From G039029935 sp039029935 (GTDB lineage Bacteria > Chloroflexota > Anaerolineae > Caldilineales > Caldilineaceae), in contig JBCCFC010000249.1 of the NCBI GenBank assembly GCA_039029935.1, forward strand, positions 1-12,919: a stretch of DNA of 12,919 bases, read 5' to 3'. The notes under the pieces are model-generated. The model made no database searches. It was not told where the DNA came from and saw only the letters and a list, made by a program, of their open reading frames with translations. Position 1 is the stretch's first letter. Each line of letters begins with the position of its first letter. Position numbers and translations under genes: made by a program. Shown here piece after piece: positions 1 to 7,041 of this stretch.

Positions 1-262
1 ACATGATTACTACGCCACAGGCCCCTTCGCCATTGAGCGAGCCGACGATATCCCCAGCTACGTCTACCACTGGACAGTCAGTGATTATGTCACGGCTATG
101 CTGCAAACTGGCTGTGAATTGACGGCACTGCAAGAACAGGGCAATACACAGCCAGTTTGCAGCATAGCCGTGACATAATCACTTACTGTCCAGTGGTAGA
201 CGTAGCTGGGGATATCGTCGGCTCGCTCAATGGCGAAGGGGCCTGTGGCGTAGTAATCATGT
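1..262. repeat. Near-perfect 116-bp inverted repeat (fold-back) at window edge
   Basis: Bases 1-116 are the reverse complement of 147-262 with a single mismatch (C79 against T184); the 30-nt centre is 117-146. Both arms encode the same methyltransferase segment. On the plus strand, arm plus centre read naturally into further methyltransferase sequence (...GCELTALQEQGN), whereas the minus-strand gene, after its matching ...LQTGC, runs into the antisense of the centre. The plus-strand copy therefore holds the true continuation and the junction lies at about 147. The repeat reaches the window edge, so its full length is unknown. A fold-back amplification or assembly chimera at a contig end is the simplest explanation. 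A real inverted duplication is possible, because the one mismatch is synonymous (GTC/GTA, Val). Confidence 0.95.
2..178 (+). pseudogene. Mirror-image fragment of the methyltransferase gene
   Basis: This frame opens at the window edge and reads HDYYATGPFAIERADD... through the conserved HWTVSDYVTAMLQTGC segment and then ELTALQEQGNT before it runs into the opposite arm (QPVCSIAVT, then stop). Up to about position 146 it is genuine methyltransferase coding sequence, including about ten residues absent from the minus-strand copy. After that it is antisense. It is not a separate gene. It is useful because it preserves part of the lost C-terminal sequence of the neighbouring methyltransferase. Confidence 0.7.
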
Positions 263-780
263 GCCAATTCCAGTTTGTCGGATTGTTCTTTCCATAAGTA
301 GCGAAAGGGGTGATACTCCTTAATCATAAAGGTTCCACCGGGTCTGAGAATACGCACAGCCTCGGCAAAGTAGCGTTTGAGATCACAAACCCAAAGCGAT
401 ACATGTCCCCCCGTATACACGATGTCGAACTGGTTGTCTTCTATCATCTGGAGATCAACCACATCTGCTTGAATAAAGGTGATGTCCAAGCCGAGTCCGG
501 CAGCACGGTCGATGGCGATATCCAGCATCCCCTGTGAAATATCAACCGAAGTTAACTGTGCGCCTAGCTTGGCAAAACGAAAGACAAGCAGATTATCTCC
601 ACTGCCCAACACACAAATGCGCTTGCCCACAATGTCGCCTAAATGCTGTTGTTCATCCGCGCGCAAGACTTCATGCTCACGATCACGGCAAGCCTCCCAG
701 TTAACAATGGCGCGGGGTCGTTGTGCCCATTGCACTGCAATCTTGTTCCATCCCGCTTGGTTAATTTCATGCTCATGCAT
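85..780 (-). CDS. Class I SAM-dependent methyltransferase, C-terminus replaced by fold-back
   Basis: Likely a cytosolic small-molecule methyltransferase of the Methyltransf_11/25 type; its substrate cannot be told. The Rossmann core is clear: motif I ICVLGSGDN at residues 55-63, the acidic ribose-binding D80 after beta-2 (TSVDIS), D106 in IQADVVDL, beta-4 FDIVYTGG at about 118-125, and the post-motif LRPGGTF at 145-151 followed by KEYHPF. Residues 1-211 (148-780) look authentic. Residues 212-231 come from the antisense of the hairpin centre and arm and should not be trusted. The plus-strand arm suggests that the natural protein continues with about ELTALQEQGN and is longer. The start is the only ATG, 6 nt after the upstream DUF6157-like stop, with only a weak AGGG upstream; translational coupling is likely. 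It is the last gene of the leftward run. Confidence 0.85.
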   Translation of the reverse strand: MHEHEINQAGWNKIAVQWAQRPRAIVNWEACRDREHEVLRADEQQHLGDIVGKRICVLGSGDNLLVFRFAKLGAQLTSVDISQGMLDIAIDRAAGLGLDITFIQADVVDLQMIEDNQFDIVYTGGHVSLWVCDLKRYFAEAVRILRPGGTFMIKEYHPFRYLWKEQSDKLELAHDYYATGPFAIERADDIPSYVYHWTVSDYVTAMLQTGCVLPCSCSAVNSQPVCSIAVT

Positions 781-786
781 AAACGG

Positions 787-1197
787 TTACGCCCTTTTTG
801 AACGCATCGCCTTTTTCTTCATAACTGAATCATCGGTCACAAACTGTTGATACGCTGCCGATTCCACAGCAAATATAGCGATTTTGCCATCCTCATTGCT
901 ATGAACGCCCCATCCGTAGCGTTTGGTTAGGGGCGATGCGCGAAAACATGGTTGCCCTTTGGAAAAGAAAATGGCTCGCTGCTCGGCTAAGTCTGCTTCG
1001 GGGATCTCTTTTCGGGTGGCGTGGACGGTAAACAGCACATCGTCCGAGGTGAATTCATAGGGATGCTCATATAGCATCTCAAACTGTAAATTGGCGACTG
1101 ATTTCTTCTTGCCTTTGAGTGGTGGTGTTTCACCTGTGGTTTCGGGGCAGTCTTCGGCAATTTCGATAAATGTGTTGATATAGTTTGTGGTTGTCAT
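787..1197 (-). CDS. DUF6157-like small conserved protein
   Basis: A 136-residue soluble protein that I recognise as resembling the uncharacterised DUF6157 family; no function is established that I know of. It starts MTTTNYINTFIEIAEDCP and has family-like blocks YEFTSDDVLFTVHA and SKGQPCFRASPLTKRYGWGV, then a basic tail ending AMRSKRA. There is no signal peptide or membrane segment. An in-frame ATG at 1257 would add 20 residues (MRLPKPIWKRW...), but the ATG at 1197 is chosen because AAGGAG lies 6 nt before it and the family-like sequence begins there. It follows the sulfotransferase by 99 nt and precedes the methyltransferase by 6 nt, so it is probably cotranscribed with both. The family name is from memory and should be treated as probable. 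Confidence 0.8.
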   Translation of the reverse strand: MTTTNYINTFIEIAEDCPETTGETPPLKGKKKSVANLQFEMLYEHPYEFTSDDVLFTVHATRKEIPEADLAEQRAIFFSKGQPCFRASPLTKRYGWGVHSNEDGKIAIFAVESAAYQQFVTDDSVMKKKAMRSKRA

Positions 1198-1203
1198 TTC
1201 GTA

Positions 1204-1209
1204 CTCCTT
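1204..1209 (-). promoter_or_regulatory. Ribosome binding site fixing the DUF6157-like start
   Basis: AAGGAG on the minus strand, 6 nt before the ATG at 1197. The in-frame ATG at 1257 has no comparable site, which decides the start. Confidence 0.75.
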
Positions 1210-1296
1210 GCTAAAATTACCAGCCCATCGCTTCCATATCGGCTTTGGCAAGCGCATTCCACATGGCTGGTGGTCCTGCTGGGTCTGTATCCGATG

Positions 1297-2232
1297 TTAT
1301 GTTTTTCCAATGTCTTGTTGTAAAGACAGTCGCAACGCATCATACGAAGCAAAGCCAAGCTGTGCCTCAATCGTGCTTGCCCAAATATCATCCATCTCAG
1401 CACTTATCTCAGCAGGCAACTCAACTTTATGCGAACCCACTTCCCCCTTACGTACTTTTGCAGCGTCACTCCCCGGTGGAAGTCCACCCTCGCGCTCGCT
1501 CTGTTCTCGAATCAAATAATCATCAAAACGGTCTTTGTGCGCCAGCATAAACGCAAGCGATGATTGACGCACCACAATCTCAAATAGTTCATCATCCAAC
1601 TCAACGCCGATAAACGTAGCAATCCGACGCACGGTTCTTGGCAAATCGAGCTTCATGTCTTCATAGGCAATCATCAATACATTGTCGTCATGGCGATGCG
1701 GCCACCACGAAAGCAGATGTCTCCAATAACCTTGAATCTCCTCATCCGGCTTGGGCAAATACCGTTCTCGTGCATAGGTTTCAATGCTGATGGAACCAGG
1801 CTCAAAGTACCAGCCTTCCAGAAAGCGGTAGATCGAAACCAAGACATCTTTGGGGTTGCGGACAGGGACAATATAGCGGCCACCTTTGGGAATGTCATCC
1901 CATGTAGCGTGACTTTTGAAGGCACGGGGTTCACTGCGCTGTGGTGCGTTGAGGTCGATGCCCTGATCATAGGCCAGTTGAAGCCAAGGGACTACGCGTG
2001 AAATATCGTCAAAATCCATGTCGCCCCGTGTACGCAGCCCATGAACAATTTGTTGCACCCATGTTGTGCCAGATTTACCATAAGGCGTGATAAACACATC
2101 GGTTGGTAATGGCATGAAAGCGACGAGATGCTGCTTGGCCTCCTTGGTCCCCAAGGTCATGCGCGCGTTAACGGCATCATATTCCTCTAACGTGGTCGGT
2201 CGAGCAATGGTTGCTTGTGTTTTAATCGTCAT
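1297..2232 (-). CDS. PAPS-dependent sulfotransferase (SULT-like, Sulfotransfer_1)
   Basis: A 311-residue cytosolic-type sulfotransferase that moves sulfate from PAPS to a hydroxyl or amine acceptor; the acceptor is unknown. The 5'-phosphosulfate loop is TPYGKSGTTWVQQ at residues 49-61 (SULT consensus YPKSGTTW). FKSH at 105-108 contains the expected catalytic His108. RNPKDVLVS at 125-133 is the 3'-phosphate site. RKGEVGSHK at 261-269 corresponds to the C-terminal PAPS motif RKGxxGDWK, with SH in place of DW. Length matches cytosolic SULTs (about 290-310), and there is no signal or membrane anchor, unlike Golgi/heparan types. The start has AGGAGG 4 nt upstream, lying just after the stop codon of the preceding permease (11-nt gap), so the two genes are almost certainly cotranscribed. 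A small-molecule role (lipid, pigment or natural product) is only inference. Confidence 0.93.
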   Translation of the reverse strand: MTIKTQATIARPTTLEEYDAVNARMTLGTKEAKQHLVAFMPLPTDVFITPYGKSGTTWVQQIVHGLRTRGDMDFDDISRVVPWLQLAYDQGIDLNAPQRSEPRAFKSHATWDDIPKGGRYIVPVRNPKDVLVSIYRFLEGWYFEPGSISIETYARERYLPKPDEEIQGYWRHLLSWWPHRHDDNVLMIAYEDMKLDLPRTVRRIATFIGVELDDELFEIVVRQSSLAFMLAHKDRFDDYLIREQSEREGGLPPGSDAAKVRKGEVGSHKVELPAEISAEMDDIWASTIEAQLGFASYDALRLSLQQDIGKT

Positions 2233-2236
2233 GATT

Positions 2237-2242
2237 CCTCCT
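2237..2242 (-). promoter_or_regulatory. Strong ribosome binding site of the sulfotransferase
   Basis: Perfect AGGAGG on the minus strand, 4 nt before the ATG at 2232 and immediately after the permease stop at 2244-2246. It suits reinitiation within a polycistronic message. Confidence 0.8.
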
Positions 2243-2243
2243 G

Positions 2244-5200
2244 TTATGCCTGTCCCATGCGTAACCGATCAAACAATCGACTACGCAACGCCACCCCTAC
2301 AATAATCAACTGCGCCGCCACCATCACAGCTATAAACAACCCTGCCATTGGCACAATCTCAGCCTGCGCAACAACTGGTATCAGCGGTGGCAAGGGTACG
2401 GCCTCTCCTACCGTGATTCGGAAGAGTGGGACACAGAGAATGGCCGTGATTGTACCAATGATGACACCCGCAATCGCACCAAAGAGTGTCAGGATGCCAT
2501 ACTCAAACGTGATCTGCCCCAGCACTTGATAATGCCCAAGCCCGGATGCGCGTAGCACGGCAAATTGGGAACGCCGTTCCTCCAGCGAGGCATAGCTATA
2601 GGTCAACAGACCCAACGCGGCCATAATTGCCGCCACAATAAAGCTCACAGAGAGTGTACCAAAGACACCGACACGCTCCATTTGCTCTAGCTCTGCTCGG
2701 ATCAGCCCCTTGGCATCAAACTCTTCAATCGTGCTGATCCCCGCTTCATCTGGAATCATATCCAAAATTGGCTCGGCATCCACATAGGTCTCGTCGGTCT
2801 CTAACCAGATGTTGTGCGGCATCACCATGCCAAAGAAGAAAAACACATATTCCAAGTTGCCAATAACGGTGAATGTGTCCTCATAGACAGTGGGGAAGTA
2901 GTCATAGACCCCTGTGATGATAAACTGTGACTCAAATTTAACGCCAAAGTCGGGATAGACCGTCATCTGAATCTGATCACCAACCTGCAAAAAGTTTTGA
3001 TCTAAAAATGCCTGTGATACCAAAATACTTTCGGGCGTCAAGGCAAGACGATTCATCAATCCACCCAACGGCTCTGGTGCAAAGTCGGAGCGAAACCACG
3101 CCACTTTGTCAAAATCGGTGCGGTCAATGGCGAGGAATCGCGCCTTCAACGTGCGTCCGCCGTCGGTTGCTACACGAATATCAGCGTCATAGTCACCGAC
3201 ACGTGCCGCCGCTGTCACCCCGTTGATGGTTTCAAAGTGGTCGGGGAACGGAATCCAATCCGCCCCCACTGCCCTGCTCGTGACATCCTCATAGGCTTCA
3301 CTCTCAATGTAGGGCTTGAAAGCCACATCTGCACCCGCGTTGTAATACATACGATCCACCAACCATTGATCAAGACTTCCTGCCATCGACATCGTATACA
3401 CACCCAACGCTAGAGCAACGATGACCAATAGCAGTGGGTTGATGTAGGTGTGGTGATAGCGTCCGAGTTGGCGCAATGCTAGATGCACAACCAGTGATGG
3501 CGATAGCATAGCAAGACGGTCCATGAAGGACATGATAAGCGCAAAGACGCGCATCGCTAGCAGTGCCATCGCCAAGACAAAGAGGGCGGGCACAAGCACC
3601 AGTAACGGGTCCTGATAGAGTTCTTCGGGACGTTCCTGCACCAATGTAGAAAGTGATCCGCGATTGAGTAGCTGTTGATAGGCATACCACGCGGGAATGA
3701 TCAGCAACAAATCGAGATAGTTTCGATACCAGAATGGTCCTTGTACAGGACGCGCATGTTCTCGGCTGCGTTCGAGAATTTGGCGGCGGTTAAGCATGAC
3801 CACTGACCATAGTTTTGCCAGCATGGTGATGCCAAGCGTAGCGACCACCAACGGGATGTTGATGCCATAGATTGATACGGGTAGCGGTTCACGATAGCCA
3901 AAGGTGAGAAAGCTAAAGGTATAGCCCATGAGCTGGGCTAGGAGAATACCAAAGCCCAAGCCCAACGGGAGGCCGATAAGAAAGAGGATGATGCTATCGA
4001 CAACGGTGAAATAGATGACATCTAGTCGGCTCATGCCACGACTAATCATCACCACCAATTCTTTTTGCTGCCAATAGGCAATGACGGTTGAAATCAGGAT
4101 CAGGAAGTATAGCAGGAAAGACAATGACGGAATATTGAATCCCAGAATCAATGTCGTCAGCGCGGTTTGACGTTCCACAAATTTACCCAACGAAACCGAG
4201 GGGATGGTGACACGGGCATCGGGCAGATATTTATTGATGACCACTTCGCCACGCTCAAAACCATCGAGGTAATCACGCGCATTGGCGGGGATGACGGCCT
4301 GCTCATCGAGTACCACCTGCCAGTTGGCTGTGCGCACCTTGACCTCAAGCAGTGGCTGCATATAACGTTCATAGTCATCACGCCGGATGACCAATTTGTC
4401 GGCCAAATCCAAATCAGGGTCTGACGGCCAATAGGCATCATCCGCATCCACAGGTTGCCAGATACCCGCGACACGTAGCCCAATAAATGCCTCTGAACCG
4501 CGCACGGTGAGATTAAAGGCATCATTCACCTGCAAGCCCATCTTCTCGGCCAGTTGAATATGCGCCCATGCATCCAACAACTCATCCGACGCCCCCTCGT
4601 CCAGCCTTGTGCCTTCAATAATTTCCATCTCCGGCGCAATGTCACGAAGATAACGGACATTGACATCCTGCTCTTTCATGTCAGGATTGTAGTTGGGCGT
4701 ACCTTGGCGCGGCTGCAACTTGACCACGCCACTGTCAACCTGCAACCCCACCCAGCGCACGGGCAACCCCACCTCGGACGACATTGTGTCAGCAACATTC
4801 TCCCCCAATTCCTCCACACGATCCAATGTCAATGGCACTGTGCGCGATGAGGCTGTGAAGACTTTGGCCGAGAAAGGAGGACGACCTGTCAGGCGCGTGT
4901 ACTCAGCCATCTCACGCCGCAAAATCACCGTATCCACTGCCTGCGCAAAAAAGGCAGCACTGGTAACAAGCCCGACTGCGAGGATGACGCCAAAGAGGGC
5001 TAGAAAGCTCAGACCACCATAATGTTGCAACCGCCGAATCGACATGGTAAGAATGCCGATGAAGCGTCGAATACTGCGAACAACGACGTTGCCACCACCT
5101 GCGCTGGTTGGCCTACTGAGTGGTTTTGCACGAGCACTCTGCGATGAAGGTGCGGCAACATGTTCGACAAGCATGGTTCCAGCACTATCCGCTTGTAATG

Positions 5201-5360
5201 TATAGTATTGCTCGGTAGATGGCTGCACAGCGTATCGCTTGTCCGAGCGCGTGTTTAAGACATAGCGCGATTCAACGGGAATTTGTGAAGCATTTGAGGG
5301 ACGCTGAGTATGTCCTTGGTTGTTGGCGCGATGCCGCCTACGACTTCGTAATGTTGACAT
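2244..5360 (-). CDS. Large ABC permease with two FtsX domains
   Basis: A 1038-residue inner-membrane protein of the FtsX/MacB permease superfamily, in the duplicated form (about 10 membrane helices). Estimated helices: 116-140, 400-429, 450-480, 500-522, 548-564, 585-612, 638-660, 900-922, 950-978, 1003-1025. The first FtsX unit spans about 408-530 and the second about 905-1030. Two large extracytoplasmic domains lie at about 141-400 and 660-900. Such proteins usually act with a separate ATPase in lipoprotein or lipid extraction or in efflux; none is encoded next to it here. Residues 1-100 form a hydrophilic basic extension before the first helix. Typical relatives, as I recall them, begin close to that helix. 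Met63 and Met106 lack good ribosome sites, so the first ATG is kept, 8 nt after the nuclease stop with no clear Shine-Dalgarno. It probably depends on coupling. Confidence 0.9.
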   Translation of the reverse strand: MSTLRSRRRHRANNQGHTQRPSNASQIPVESRYVLNTRSDKRYAVQPSTEQYYTLQADSAGTMLVEHVAAPSSQSARAKPLSRPTSAGGGNVVVRSIRRFIGILTMSIRRLQHYGGLSFLALFGVILAVGLVTSAAFFAQAVDTVILRREMAEYTRLTGRPPFSAKVFTASSRTVPLTLDRVEELGENVADTMSSEVGLPVRWVGLQVDSGVVKLQPRQGTPNYNPDMKEQDVNVRYLRDIAPEMEIIEGTRLDEGASDELLDAWAHIQLAEKMGLQVNDAFNLTVRGSEAFIGLRVAGIWQPVDADDAYWPSDPDLDLADKLVIRRDDYERYMQPLLEVKVRTANWQVVLDEQAVIPANARDYLDGFERGEVVINKYLPDARVTIPSVSLGKFVERQTALTTLILGFNIPSLSFLLYFLILISTVIAYWQQKELVVMISRGMSRLDVIYFTVVDSIILFLIGLPLGLGFGILLAQLMGYTFSFLTFGYREPLPVSIYGINIPLVVATLGITMLAKLWSVVMLNRRQILERSREHARPVQGPFWYRNYLDLLLIIPAWYAYQQLLNRGSLSTLVQERPEELYQDPLLVLVPALFVLAMALLAMRVFALIMSFMDRLAMLSPSLVVHLALRQLGRYHHTYINPLLLVIVALALGVYTMSMAGSLDQWLVDRMYYNAGADVAFKPYIESEAYEDVTSRAVGADWIPFPDHFETINGVTAAARVGDYDADIRVATDGGRTLKARFLAIDRTDFDKVAWFRSDFAPEPLGGLMNRLALTPESILVSQAFLDQNFLQVGDQIQMTVYPDFGVKFESQFIITGVYDYFPTVYEDTFTVIGNLEYVFFFFGMVMPHNIWLETDETYVDAEPILDMIPDEAGISTIEEFDAKGLIRAELEQMERVGVFGTLSVSFIVAAIMAALGLLTYSYASLEERRSQFAVLRASGLGHYQVLGQITFEYGILTLFGAIAGVIIGTITAILCVPLFRITVGEAVPLPPLIPVVAQAEIVPMAGLFIAVMVAAQLIIVGVALRSRLFDRLRMGQA

Positions 5361-5368
5361 TCACACCG

Positions 5369-6547
5369 TTAACCACTGTTCGCCAAGGAGTCTTTCCATA
5401 AATTGATAATGGCTTCCATCTCATCGTTGTCAAACACAATATCGGTCCATGTTTTCAACAAGCCAAAGTCGGTATTATCCTCAATCATGGTTAAGACAAT
5501 GGTGGGGATGTCGCTGAATTTATATTTGATAAAATGAAGCAGTGAATCTTGTTTAGCAAGCACTTTGCCTTCTTCACGACCTTCTGCCCACCCAGTTTCA
5601 AAACCAGTTTTCTGAATCTCTGCAGCTGTGCTACCCAAAAGGCGTTCGGTCGACTCTGGAAACTTTCTAAAAAATTGTTGTGCTAGTTCTAGGACTTCAT
5701 CACTCAGTTGATAGTACTCATTCATTACACTCACCTCAAAAATTTTCTGTAGTACAACACTTGGATTGTTATACAAACGCAAATCCAAAATCAATTCTAA
5801 ATACTCATCGAGTCCATCACGAAGACGTAAGCGTTCACCTCCCCCGTCGGCTGAGCTTGTCGAAGCTGAGTGCCCCCCTTCGACAAGCTCAGGGGGCTGA
5901 ACGGTTACACGAAGACAGACATCAATAAATTTCTCCAGCGTCTTACCTCGTGCCAACGGCAAGAGTGGATAGTTCTTTGGAATCACCGCTAACTCTAATG
6001 GATGGATAATCCACTGCTCAATTTGGTGAGCAGCGTGATAGACACCCGGCTCGTCCGTTTCCATAAACCCAAGCTCACCTGACAGTTCAGTCAAAATTGT
6101 ATCTGGTCTCGTCACACAAATCATTGTGAGCGTCATGCTACTCAGCAGAAATCGCTCTGGTTTTTCACCCTTTTTTGGCTTGCGCTTTGCCTCTCGACGC
6201 TCTTGAATCAGCCGTTCCTCTTCCTTGTGTGCCAACCCAAAGGCGCGGGAAAGAATCAGGTAGTAGTTACTGAGCGTCAACGGGTCTTTGTCACCTTTGA
6301 ATTCAAGGTCATTGACATAAGCAAAGTAGTCAAAAATTGTGTCTTCAATGGCTGGGCGATTTTGCTGACGACAAATCACAACCAAATCAATCGACCGCGC
6401 CTTCTCATAAACATTGGTCTCGATTTGGGCTTCCATCTGTCGCTTGGCGAAAAAATCCTGATAGAACGCCTTACTGGTATCATCAAAGGGTGGTTTCGGT
6501 TTGGGCTTAAGAATATTGTCTTGTATGCCTTTTGATATGTCTGACAC
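5369..6547 (-). CDS. Rpn/PD-(D/E)XK nuclease-family protein with in-frame repeat insertion
   Basis: A 392-residue protein resembling the Rpn / PD-(D/E)XK transposase-like family that is abundant in Chloroflexota and cyanobacteria. Candidate catalytic residues are E43, D54 (SIDLVV) and E82-x-K84 (LEFKG). The C-terminus has the usual GWAEGREEGK segment at 319-328, a helical tail and an acidic end. These proteins are thought to cut or rearrange DNA, but the role of this one is unproven. The start is GTG at 6547, with AGGAG 5 nt upstream and a promoter at 6591-6619. About residues 214-243 (QPPELVEGGHSASTSSADGG region) come from a 90-bp palindromic insertion; without it the sequence reads naturally as KFIDVCLR-DGLDEYLEL. 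The first gene of the leftward run, it ends 8 nt before the permease. Confidence 0.8.
   Translation of the reverse strand: MSDISKGIQDNILKPKPKPPFDDTSKAFYQDFFAKRQMEAQIETNVYEKARSIDLVVICRQQNRPAIEDTIFDYFAYVNDLEFKGDKDPLTLSNYYLILSRAFGLAHKEEERLIQERREAKRKPKKGEKPERFLLSSMTLTMICVTRPDTILTELSGELGFMETDEPGVYHAAHQIEQWIIHPLELAVIPKNYPLLPLARGKTLEKFIDVCLRVTVQPPELVEGGHSASTSSADGGGERLRLRDGLDEYLELILDLRLYNNPSVVLQKIFEVSVMNEYYQLSDEVLELAQQFFRKFPESTERLLGSTAAEIQKTGFETGWAEGREEGKVLAKQDSLLHFIKYKFSDIPTIVLTMIEDNTDFGLLKTWTDIVFDNDEMEAIINLWKDSLANSG
5818..5916. repeat. 90-bp palindromic repeat insertion with 9-bp flanking duplication
   Basis: The 9-mer CACGAAGAC occurs at 5818-5826 and 5908-5916, exactly 90 bp apart. Between the copies is a perfect inverted repeat: CTGAGCTTGTCGAAG at 5851-5865 and its reverse complement at 5878-5892, with a 12-nt spacer. 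The two 9-mers look like a target-site duplication, and 90 bp is exactly 30 codons, so the host nuclease frame stays open. The palindrome core CTTCGACAAGCTCAG is one that I recognise as a dispersed repeat in many bacterial genomes, often mistranslated as 'PELVEG'. It probably spreads as a REP/MITE-like element mobilised in trans; no transposase is seen here. Confidence 0.9.
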
Positions 6548-6590
6548 GATAGCTCCTGTGTTTCATTGCGAGAGATACACTCACAAGTTT

Positions 6591-6619
6591 ATTGTAGTTT
6601 GAGTTCGTCTATTTGCCAA
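6591..6619 (-). promoter_or_regulatory. Sigma70-like promoter of the leftward operon
   Basis: On the minus strand TTGGCA (6614-6619) and TACAAT (6591-6596) are 17 nt apart, each one base from consensus. The expected start of transcription is near 6584, about 37 nt before the GTG start of the nuclease-family gene. No overlapping operator was recognised. Confidence 0.7.
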
Positions 6620-6733
6620 AAATGAGGGAGGTAAGGTCTCTGGGATACTGTCGCATATATTAGAACTTTAAAGCCAGTAGAAGAGTTGTACAACCAGTGG
6701 TAATAGTATGAATTTAAGAGCCTTGAGGGTGTT

Positions 6734-6805
6734 ATGAAATTTGATCCCAATCTATATCAAGAGCAACTCAACGCAATTCTCAAACAGACGACAACGAGCC
6801 ATTGA
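6734..6805 (+). CDS. Tiny ORF, first of an overlapping pair (hypothetical)
   Basis: A 23-residue ORF beginning MKFDPNLYQEQLNAILKQ, with GAGGG 4 nt before the ATG. Its TGA overlaps the next ATG by one base (TGATG), the usual form of translational coupling. I do not recognise it. A single-base indel near 6803 would fuse it to the following ORF into one protein of about 88 residues, so it may be the front half of a broken gene. It sits in the divergent gap between the two operons, with no convincing promoter of its own. Confidence 0.35.
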   Translation: MKFDPNLYQEQLNAILKQTTTSH

Positions 6806-6999
6806 TGAATATTGAAGATATCTGGGCATTGTGTGGGGCAACAGAGTCTTTCTTGAGCCAAATAGGTTCGGGAAAAGAAACCATTATACATCCGCTTGCC
6901 CAAATTGCCTATCTCAAAGGCAGAATCCGCTATCTGGATGGTCAGCAACTTTGCCCCGCACAACATAACCACATCAGACAGCATATCTCTTCGATCTGA
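6805..6999 (+). CDS. Small hypothetical protein, second of the overlapping pair
   Basis: A 64-residue ORF (MNIEDIWALCGATESFLSQ...) without signal peptide or membrane helix. It contains a mixed helical stretch PLAQIAYLKGRIRYLDG at about residues 31-47 and a His-rich end. The ATG overlaps the TGA of the upstream mini-ORF. No family was recognised. It could be a small regulatory protein, one half of a toxin-antitoxin-like pair, or the back half of a frameshifted gene. The antisense frame is also open here (6757-6984) but has no ribosome site and is Cys-rich in a way that suggests a shadow. Confidence 0.4.
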   Translation: MNIEDIWALCGATESFLSQIGSGKETIIHPLAQIAYLKGRIRYLDGQQLCPAQHNHIRQHISSI

Positions 7000-7011
7000 T
7001 TCTATTCAGTT

Positions 7012-7041
7012 TTGACAGCAAGCCTAAATATGACATACAAT
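7012..7041 (+). promoter_or_regulatory. Near-consensus sigma70 promoter upstream of the ABC importer
   Basis: A perfect TTGACA at 7012-7017 and TACAAT at 7036-7041 with an 18-nt spacer. Transcription from about 7048 would give the binding-protein mRNA a leader of about 165 nt. Within the leader, TACCTACC occurs twice and there is a T7 run near 7112, but no convincing terminator or riboswitch fold was found. Confidence 0.65.

Noticed and set aside
1198..1257. Upstream ATG giving the DUF6157-like protein 20 extra residues
   Set aside because: No ribosome site at 1257, while AAGGAG sits 6 nt before the ATG at 1197 and the family-like sequence begins there.
3370..4525. Several 60-120 residue ORFs opposite or out of frame within the permease gene
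   Set aside because: They overlap a continuous 1038-codon gene with clear membrane-domain logic and have no ribosome sites.
5851..5892. Palindrome inside the nuclease gene as a transcription terminator
   Set aside because: It lies in the middle of an open coding frame, lacks a T-run, and has flanking direct repeats that mark it as an insertion.
6757..6984. Minus-strand 75-residue ORF opposite the small rightward ORF
   Set aside because: No ribosome site, unusual Cys-rich composition, and the plus-strand frame has a coupled start; taken as a shadow.
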